Position numbers and translations under genes: made by a program. The notes under the pieces are model-generated. The model did no database searches. It worked only from the letters and a program-made list of their open reading frames with translations, and had not been told where the DNA came from. DNA of 5,351 nucleotides from an uncultured beta proteobacterium (GTDB lineage: Bacteria; Pseudomonadota; Gammaproteobacteria; Burkholderiales; Burkholderiaceae_C). Below are positions 1-5,351 of the stretch, piece after piece (the first letter of the stretch is position 1; each line of letters starts with the position of its first letter). The stretch is taken from positions 1-5,351 of the forward strand of contig CAIOLZ010000289.1 of assembly GCA_903859265.1 (NCBI GenBank). Direction: 5' to 3'.

Positions 1-843
1 CGCCACGCGACCGCTGCGCGAACCCCGCTCCAGAGCCCACAGCAAAGCCTCCGCCCGGCTGGCGTCGATCCGTTCTTCTGCAACGCCGAGCACCTTTAGC
101 CACTGCGCCGCAATGTGCAGATATTCGTCCTGGGAAAACGGGTAGAAGCTCACCCACAAACCAAAGCGCTCGGAAAGGGAAATTTTTTCCTCCACCACTT
201 CACCGGGATGCACTTCGCCGTCCTGGGTATGCTGGTATGTCAGATTCTCGGACATGTACTCCGGCAACAAATGGCGGCGGTTGCTGGTCGCGTAGATCAG
301 CACGTTGGGTGTTGCCGCGGCCACCGATCCGTCAAGCACCGATTTGAGCGCTTTATAGCCCGCCTCACCCTCATCGAAGCTCAGATCGTCACAAAAGACA
401 ATGAATTTTTCGGGCCGCGCTGCAACCACTTCCACGATTTCAGGCAAGTCAACCAAATCCGTTTTATCAACTTCAATCAGCCGCAAACCCTGTGCGCTGT
501 AAGTGTGCAGACAGGCGCGAATCAACGACGATTTACCGGTGCCCCGCGCACCGGTCAACAGCACATTATTGGCTGTGGCGCCACGCACAAATTGCGCCGT
601 GTTGCGCTGGATTTTTTCTTTCTGAAGATCGATTTCTTTCAGATCTTCCAGCCGCATCGCACCGATGTGTTGCACGGGAGAAATAACGCCTTGGCCGGAC
701 GATCGACGGCGATAGCGAAAGGCAATCGACGCGCCCCAGTCAGGTTGCTGCAGACCGTGCGGCAAAGACTGTTCCACGCGGTCCATGAACAATTCGGCGC
801 GCCGGAGAAATTGTGTCCATTGCGCGTTCGGGGCATCATTCAT
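1..843 (-). CDS. DUF815-family AAA-type ATPase (3' end cut by window edge)
   Basis: This is an ATP-binding protein of the DUF815 family (PF05673), cytoplasmic and of unknown cellular role. 281 codons are visible, ending inside the conserved C-terminal stretch LERGSRSGRVA. Relatives are about 285-295 aa, so only some ten residues should be missing. After a variable N-terminal region (about 1-60) comes the ATPase core: Walker A GARGTGKSS at 98-106 (K104, S105), Walker B FIVFCDD at 147-153 (D152, D153), and a sensor-1-like YATSNRRHLLPE around 184-195 (N188). R226 in SLSERFGLW could be an arginine finger, and R276/R279 in SRSGR could be sensor 2; those two roles are inferred. The ATG at 843-841 is the only plausible upstream start, because an in-frame TGA lies at 861-859. 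No strong Shine-Dalgarno is seen. It sits 25 nt after argJ and is probably in the same transcript. Family assignment is confident; function is not known. Confidence 0.93.
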   Translation of the reverse strand, partial: MNDAPNAQWTQFLRRAELFMDRVEQSLPHGLQQPDWGASIAFRYRRRSSGQGVISPVQHIGAMRLEDLKEIDLQKEKIQRNTAQFVRGATANNVLLTGARGTGKSSLIRACLHTYSAQGLRLIEVDKTDLVDLPEIVEVVAARPEKFIVFCDDLSFDEGEAGYKALKSVLDGSVAAATPNVLIYATSNRRHLLPEYMSENLTYQHTQDGEVHPGEVVEEKISLSERFGLWVSFYPFSQDEYLHIAAQWLKVLGVAEERIDASRAEALLWALERGSRSGRVA

Positions 844-868
844 TTCGACAGGCCACTTTCAGGAAAAA

Positions 869-2098
869 TCAGGATCGGTAGTCCGCATTGATGGTGACGT
901 ACTCGTGGCTGAGATCGCAGGTCCAGACGGTGTCCGAAACATCACCCCGGCCGAGCAGAACGCGCACGGTGATTTCGGATTGCTGCATCACGCGCTGGCC
1001 GTCCTCCTCCCGGTAATCGGGGTTGCGACCACCGTGGATAGCGACTTGTACATCGTCCAGAAACAATGCAATGCGGGTCTGGTCAAGATCTTCAATGCCT
1101 GCGTAGCCGACCGCAGCCAGGATGCGCCCCAGATTGGGATCACTGGCGAAAAAAGCCGTCTTCACCAGCGGCGAATGGGCAATCGCGTAAGCAACCTTGA
1201 GGCATTCTTCGGAGGTCTTGCCCTGCTCCACCCTTACCGTAATGAATTTGGTGGCTCCTTCACCATCGCGCACGATGGCCTGCGCGAGCTGCGTGGCTAC
1301 CTTCAGCACAAGCGCCTTCAATGCCCTGCCGTCTTCACTTTCCAAACTGTCGATCGGCGTATTTGCAGCCTTGTTGGTGGCAATGACCACCAAAGAGTCG
1401 TTGGTCGAAGTGTCGCCATCGACAGTGATGCGGTTAAACGACCCCTGCGCCAGCTCGGTGGAGAGCCTTTTCATCAGCCCCTGGCTGATACAGGCGTCAG
1501 TGGCGATAAAACCCAGCATGGTGGCCATATTTGGACGAATCATGCCCGCGCCCTTGCTGATACCCGTCACGCTGACAGCCTTGCCGCCAATCATGGCGCT
1601 GGCGCTATAAGCTTTCGCCACGGTATCCGTGGTCATGATCGCTTCGGCGGCCCGCAGCCAATGCCCGGGGTTCGCATCGGCAATCGCAGCGTCCATTCCC
1701 GCGATGATTCTGTCGTCAGGCAGCGATTCCATGATCACGCCCGTTGAGAAAGGCAATATTTGTTCCACGGTGATACCCAGCCGCGCCGCGAGTTGCTCGC
1801 AGGTATGCAAAGCCTTTTTGAGCCCGTCTTCGCCAGTGCCGGCATTGGCGTTGCCGGTGTTGATCAACAGGGCTCGCACGCCCCGGTCTGATCCCAGATG
1901 ATTACGGCAAATCTGCACGGGAGCCGCACAAAAACGGTTGCTGGTAAATACGCCCGAGACGCTGCAGCCTTCGTCGAGCAGAACGACGGTTAAATCCTTG
2001 CGATTGGCTTTTCGTATGCCGGCCTCAGTCACGCCGATACGAACGCCCGCAATGGGCTGCAGATCACTGGACGCCGGGGCGGATAAGTGGACGGGCAT
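869..2098 (-). CDS. argJ: Arginine biosynthesis bifunctional protein ArgJ (ornithine acetyltransferase)
   Basis: ArgJ moves the acetyl group from N-acetylornithine to glutamate, giving ornithine and N-acetylglutamate in the cyclic arginine pathway. Some members also make N-acetylglutamate from acetyl-CoA; the sequence alone does not settle whether this one does. The 409-aa length is normal for the family. Visible signatures are NTGNANAGTG (80-89), the oxyanion-hole region FSTGVIME (117-124), and the self-cleavage site RPNMATML (188-195), where T193 becomes the N-terminal nucleophile of the beta chain. Also present are VDGDTSTNDS (226-235), DGEGATKF (278-285), SDPNLGRILAAVGYAG (319-334) and the typical ending HEYVTINADYRS. 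The family acts as an alpha2beta2 heterotetramer in the cytoplasm. The ATG is 9 nt after the secA stop, with only a weak SD-like GAAAG overlapping the end of secA, so translational coupling to secA is plausible. No frameshift or missing key residue is seen. Confidence 0.97.
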   Translation of the reverse strand: MPVHLSAPASSDLQPIAGVRIGVTEAGIRKANRKDLTVVLLDEGCSVSGVFTSNRFCAAPVQICRNHLGSDRGVRALLINTGNANAGTGEDGLKKALHTCEQLAARLGITVEQILPFSTGVIMESLPDDRIIAGMDAAIADANPGHWLRAAEAIMTTDTVAKAYSASAMIGGKAVSVTGISKGAGMIRPNMATMLGFIATDACISQGLMKRLSTELAQGSFNRITVDGDTSTNDSLVVIATNKAANTPIDSLESEDGRALKALVLKVATQLAQAIVRDGEGATKFITVRVEQGKTSEECLKVAYAIAHSPLVKTAFFASDPNLGRILAAVGYAGIEDLDQTRIALFLDDVQVAIHGGRNPDYREEDGQRVMQQSEITVRVLLGRGDVSDTVWTCDLSHEYVTINADYRS

Positions 2099-2107
2099 GG
2101 TGCGCTT

Positions 2108-4870
2108 TCAGGCCAGCTTTCCGTGGCAGTGTTTGTATTTCTTACCGCTTCCACAGGGGCAAGCGTCATTGCGCCCTACCCTTGGCATTGCAGCTGACGG
2201 GGAGGCGGCGGCGCGCACGGTTGCCGTATCGACTTTGGTTTCCACCTCTCCGGTCTCGGTTGGTGCACTGTAGGTGACGTTGGCAATACTCTCCGCGCGC
2301 TCTTCCATGGCTTGCGCTGCTTCGTCGAGCTGCTCATTGGACTGGATCTTCACATTCATCAGCACTTTGGTGACGTCGTTTTTCACCGAATCGAGCAACT
2401 GGCCAAACAGCTCGAACGCCTCGCGCTTGTACTCCTGCTTGGGCTGTTTTTGGGCATAGCCGCGCAAGTGGATGCCCTGGCGCAAATAGTCCAGCGCACT
2501 CAGATGGTCCCGCCAGTGGCTGTCGATGCTTTGCAACAAAACCATGCGCTCAAACTGGGTGAAGTTGGACTCACCCACTTGTTCCACTTTGGCCTGGAAA
2601 GCAGCATTGGCAGCCTTTAAAACCGTGTCCACCAACTCTTCATCAGTAATGGCGCTGGCGGCGCTGACCTGCGATTCAAGGTCCAGTGCGATTTGCCATT
2701 CTTCCGCCAGAACGGTCTGCAAACCCTTGATGTTCCATTGCTCTTCAACCGATTCTTCGGGCACGAACTGCCGCACCAGATCGGTAAAACAACCCTCGCG
2801 CAAGGAGGCAATCTGGGCGCTGAGCTGTTGCGCATCCAGAATCGCGTTGCGCTGCTGGTAAATTACCTTGCGCTGATCGTTGGATACGTCATCGTATTCC
2901 AGCAACTGTTTGCGCATATCAAAGTTGCGGGCCTCGACCTTGCGCTGCGCGCTCTCGATGCTGCGCGTCACGATCCCAGCTTCGATCGCCTCGCCATCGG
3001 GCATTTTGAGACGCTCCATGATGGCTTTAACGCGGTCACCCGCGAAAATACGCATCAGCGCGTCATCCAGACTCAGATAAAAACGCGACGAGCCGGGATC
3101 GCCCTGGCGGCCAGAGCGACCCCGCAACTGGTTATCGATTCGCCGCGATTCATGGCGCTCCGTGGCGATGATGCGCAAACCCCCAAGCGCTTTGACGGCT
3201 TCATGGTCTCTGGCCCATTGCGAGCGCGCGTCCGCGATTTTTTGCGCTTTGGCATCGTCCCCGAGCGAAGCGTCCGACTCAATCGCCTCGATCAGCTTTT
3301 CCATATTGCCGCCAAGCACGATATCAGTGCCACGCCCGGCCATGTTGGTGGCAATCGTGATCATCTTTGCGCGACCGGCCTGCGCCACGATGTCGGCCTC
3401 GCGCGCGTGCTGCTTGGCATTGAGCACCTGATGGGGAAGCTTTTCCTTCTCCAGCAACTGGGCAATGATTTCCGAGTTCTCGATGGAAGTGGTGCCCACA
3501 AGCACCGGTTGTCCCCGCTCGTAGCACTCACGGATATCTTTGATTGCCGCCTCGTACTTTTCCCGGGTGGTCTTGTAAACGCGGTCCAACTGGTCCTCAC
3601 GCCGGCTGATGCGGTTGGGAGGTATCACCACGGTCTCCAGGCCATAAATTTCCTGGAATTCATAAGCCTCGGTATCGGCCGTTCCGGTCATGCCTGCAAG
3701 CTTGCCGTACAACCTGAAGTAGTTCTGGAACGTAATGGATGCCAGGGTCTGGTTTTCCGCCTGAATCTGCACACCCTCCTTGGCTTCCACCGCCTGGTGC
3801 AAACCATCGCTCCAGCGCCGCCCGGTCATCAGTCGTCCGGTAAATTCATCCACAATCACGATTTCGCCCTCTTGCACCACATAGTGCTGGTCGCGGTGGA
3901 AGAGATGGTTGGCCCGAAGCGCCGCATACAAGTGGTGCACCAGCGAGATGTTGGCGGGGTCGTACAAAGACGCGCCCTCAGGAATCAAACCCAGCCCAAA
4001 CAGAATGCGCTCGGCGTTTTCATGGCCGCGCTCTGTCAAAAACACCTGGTGCGACTTTTCGTCAACCGTGAAATCACCGGGCTTGATAACACCTTCACCG
4101 GTAATCGGATCAGCCTCGCCCTCCTGGCGCTCCAGTAGCGGGACGACCTTGTTCATGGCAAGGTACATATCGGTGTGATCTTCGGCCTGTCCACTGATGA
4201 TCAGCGGCGTACGGGCTTCATCAATCAGAATCGAGTCCACCTCATCAACGATGGCGTAGTTGAGCCCGCGCTGCACCCTATCGGCGGCCTCATACACCAT
4301 GTTGTCGCGCAGGTAGTCGAAGCCGAATTCGTTATTGGTGCCATAGGTGATGTCAGCGCGGTAAGCCGCCTGCTTGTCTTCACGTGGCGCCTGCGGCAGG
4401 TTGATGCCAACGGTTAAACCCAAAAAGTTGTACAGCCGGCCCATCCACTGTGCGTCGCGACTCGCCAGGTAGTCATTGACGGTGACAACGTGTACGCCCT
4501 TGCCACTGAGTGCGTTGAGATAAACCGGCAAGGTGGCCGTCAACGTCTTGCCCTCGCCCGTTCGCATTTCAGAAATTTTGCCGTAGTGCAGGGACATGCC
4601 CCCAAGAAGCTGCACGTCAAAGTGGCGCATTTTCATGACGCGCTTGGAGCCCTCACGCACCACTGCAAACGCCTCGGGCAACACCGACTCCAGGGCCTCG
4701 CCATTGGCGACGCGATCCTTGAATTCCTGCGTCTTGGCCTTCAATGCCTCGTCCGACAAGGGTTCAAATTGCGGCTCCAGCGCATTGATGCGTGCAACAA
4801 CGCTGCGGTACTGCTTCAACAGGCGGTCATTGCGACTGCCGAAAATTTTGGTCAGGAAATTGGTAGCCAT
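2108..4870 (-). CDS. secA: Preprotein translocase ATPase subunit SecA
   Basis: SecA is the ATPase motor that pushes unfolded preproteins through SecYEG at the inner membrane, receiving clients from SecB. The protein is 920 aa (E. coli SecA is 901). NBD1 carries Walker A MRTGEGKT (102-109) and Walker B with DEVDSILIDEAR (209-220). The preprotein cross-linking domain spans roughly 225-370. LAGMTGTA lies at 391-398. NBD2 follows with GTTSIENSE (459-467), ATNMAGRGTDI (507-517) and QLRGRSGRQGDPG (581-593). A scaffold/helical-wing region comes next, including the two-helix-finger segment with SHWRDHL. A variable acidic/Ala-rich linker then leads to the C-terminal zinc site CPCGSGKKYKHCHG (C904, C906, C915, H916), which binds SecB and lipid. 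A charged insert at about 527-561 is common in betaproteobacteria. I chose the ATG at 4870 because MATNFLTKIFGS is the conserved N-terminus; an in-frame TTG at 4891 would add seven residues unlike the family. SD support at 4870 is poor. Confidence 0.98.
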   Translation of the reverse strand: MATNFLTKIFGSRNDRLLKQYRSVVARINALEPQFEPLSDEALKAKTQEFKDRVANGEALESVLPEAFAVVREGSKRVMKMRHFDVQLLGGMSLHYGKISEMRTGEGKTLTATLPVYLNALSGKGVHVVTVNDYLASRDAQWMGRLYNFLGLTVGINLPQAPREDKQAAYRADITYGTNNEFGFDYLRDNMVYEAADRVQRGLNYAIVDEVDSILIDEARTPLIISGQAEDHTDMYLAMNKVVPLLERQEGEADPITGEGVIKPGDFTVDEKSHQVFLTERGHENAERILFGLGLIPEGASLYDPANISLVHHLYAALRANHLFHRDQHYVVQEGEIVIVDEFTGRLMTGRRWSDGLHQAVEAKEGVQIQAENQTLASITFQNYFRLYGKLAGMTGTADTEAYEFQEIYGLETVVIPPNRISRREDQLDRVYKTTREKYEAAIKDIRECYERGQPVLVGTTSIENSEIIAQLLEKEKLPHQVLNAKQHAREADIVAQAGRAKMITIATNMAGRGTDIVLGGNMEKLIEAIESDASLGDDAKAQKIADARSQWARDHEAVKALGGLRIIATERHESRRIDNQLRGRSGRQGDPGSSRFYLSLDDALMRIFAGDRVKAIMERLKMPDGEAIEAGIVTRSIESAQRKVEARNFDMRKQLLEYDDVSNDQRKVIYQQRNAILDAQQLSAQIASLREGCFTDLVRQFVPEESVEEQWNIKGLQTVLAEEWQIALDLESQVSAASAITDEELVDTVLKAANAAFQAKVEQVGESNFTQFERMVLLQSIDSHWRDHLSALDYLRQGIHLRGYAQKQPKQEYKREAFELFGQLLDSVKNDVTKVLMNVKIQSNEQLDEAAQAMEERAESIANVTYSAPTETGEVETKVDTATVRAAASPSAAMPRVGRNDACPCGSGKKYKHCHGKLA

Positions 4871-5008
4871 GCTTTTACATCTGTTCTTCAACCCACAGCG
4901 GGTACACAGAACAGTGCAGTCCTTTTTCTAGTTGGTGTGAAATGGGGGCATTAAGCCAAAAAGCAACTGCAACGAAGCCGCTATCGCCAAAACGCTGAAG
5001 CCTCGATT
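4871..5008 (-). promoter_or_regulatory. Intergenic secA leader region (possible promoter)
   Basis: This 138-base gap between the M23 gene and secA has no substantial ORF on either strand that I trust. No convincing rho-independent terminator follows the M23 gene, so read-through into secA is possible. A weak sigma-70 candidate is TAGAAA (minus strand, 4930-4925; four of six -10 consensus bases). The best -35 at about 18 nt is the poor TTAATG. If used, transcription would begin near 4918, just before the leader hairpin. The promoter assignment is inference only. Confidence 0.3.
4881..4914 (-). other. Predicted RNA hairpin in the secA 5' leader
   Basis: On the minus strand CTGTTCT (4914-4908) pairs perfectly with AGAACAG (4887-4881). 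Inside it, ACCC (4903-4900) pairs with GGGT (4894-4891) around a 5-nt loop; the two stems are separated by a 4/3 internal loop. The base of the structure is 10 nt upstream of the secA ATG, so it occupies the place where a Shine-Dalgarno would lie or sit next to. The pairing is read directly from the sequence. Regulation of secA translation or mRNA stability by it is inference. Confidence 0.4.
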
Positions 5009-5351
5009 TTAGCGTTGCAACGCCTGCAGATTTGGCACCGTTGCCACAGGGCCGGGCTTGCCGGGGGCCTGACTGGTAACCGGAGCCGGCCCAGGCAAGG
5101 CTGCATCCAAAGGCATGCCTGCGGCACTGTTGGGACCGGGTTTGGCTTGTGCCACCTGGCCCTGCGGGACACTGGCTCCTGCATTCAGGAATTTTTGCGG
5201 ATCCTGTGGAACCCCATGGACCAGCACTTCAAAATGAAGATGCGGCCCGGTCGAGCGCCCCGTCGTCCCCACCTCAGCAATTTTCTGCCCGCGTTTTATC
5301 AAATCGCCTTTTTTGACAAACACTTTGGACGAGTGCCCATAGCGTGTAATC
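5009..5351 (-). CDS. M23 family (LytM-type) peptidoglycan metallopeptidase, C-terminal part
   Basis: The gene enters from the right edge; the first whole codon is at 5350-5348 and 113 residues are visible before the TAA at 5011-5009. The start reads ITRYGHSSKVFVKKGDLIKRGQ and continues to VGTTGRSTGPHLHFEV, the end of the M23 beta-sheet domain. H37 and H39 form the HxH motif: one is a zinc ligand and the other a catalytic histidine in this family. H6, in RYGHSS, is also conserved. The other zinc ligands (HxxxD) lie outside the window, so activity cannot be judged. After about residue 58 comes a tail of some 55 residues rich in Pro, Ala, Gly and Gln, with no predicted fold, ending NLQALQR. Such proteins are exported or anchored by an N-terminal segment and cut or bind cell-wall peptide bridges in the periplasm. 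The internal GTG at 5323 is not a start: the domain continues upstream of it. Confidence 0.93.
   Translation of the reverse strand, partial: ITRYGHSSKVFVKKGDLIKRGQKIAEVGTTGRSTGPHLHFEVLVHGVPQDPQKFLNAGASVPQGQVAQAKPGPNSAAGMPLDAALPGPAPVTSQAPGKPGPVATVPNLQALQR

Noticed and set aside
115..891. Plus-strand open frame of 258 codons opposite the DUF815 gene
   Set aside because: The minus strand encodes clear Walker A and B motifs throughout; the plus-strand translation is not recognisable.
785..1747. Plus-strand open frame of 320 codons opposite argJ and the start of the ATPase gene
   Set aside because: It overlaps two well-supported minus-strand genes, and the protein shows no family motif; it is a shadow of argJ.
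856..2112. Octamer CCTGAAAG (minus strand) before both argJ (2112-2105) and the ATPase gene (863-856)
   Set aside because: The distances to the two start codons differ (6 and 12 nt), the first copy overlaps the secA stop, and an eight-base match is likely coincidence.
2693..4138. Long plus-strand open frame of 481 codons opposite secA
   Set aside because: It is fully antisense to the conserved secA frame, its translation has no recognisable domain, and such frames arise from the codon bias of the real gene.
4871..4891. Upstream TTG start adding seven residues to SecA
   Set aside because: The SecA family begins at MATNFLTKIFGS, the extension KNRCKS is not family-like, and TTG is a rarer start with no strong ribosome site.

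Overview
The window is an ordinary, gene-dense stretch of a betaproteobacterial chromosome. The SecA N-terminus (MATNFLTKIFGSRNDR) and the order M23 peptidase, secA, argJ, DUF815 ATPase point to Burkholderiales, most likely Comamonadaceae (Rhodoferax/Acidovorax-like). This assignment rests on recalled family patterns, not on a search. All four genes lie on the minus strand, so transcription runs from the right edge to the left. There are no RNA genes, mobile elements, CRISPR arrays or signs of recent transfer.

Layout in transcription order: (1) 5351-5009, the C-terminal 113 residues of an M23 (LytM-type) peptidoglycan peptidase cut by the right edge, ending in a long Pro/Ala/Gly-rich tail. 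(2) 5008-4871, a 138-base non-coding gap holding the secA leader, with weak promoter candidates and a two-part hairpin whose base is 10 nt before the secA start. (3) 4870-2108, complete secA, 920 aa. (4) A 9-nt gap, then complete argJ at 2098-869, 409 aa. (5) A 25-nt gap, then an AAA-type ATPase of the DUF815 family at 843-1, whose last few residues lie beyond the left edge.

secA, argJ and the ATPase are closely spaced with no terminator between them and probably form one transcript. Their functions differ: SecA drives protein export at the inner membrane, ArgJ recycles the acetyl group in arginine biosynthesis, and the role of DUF815 is unknown. The M23 protein is itself expected to be an export substrate. 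No stretch over 300 bases lacks a gene.

No new system is evident. The points most worth a second look are the structured secA leader, which lacks a clear Shine-Dalgarno and has no secM-like ORF in the gap, and the uncharacterised ATPase in this operon. The low-complexity tail of an exported protein directly upstream of secA is a weaker third.
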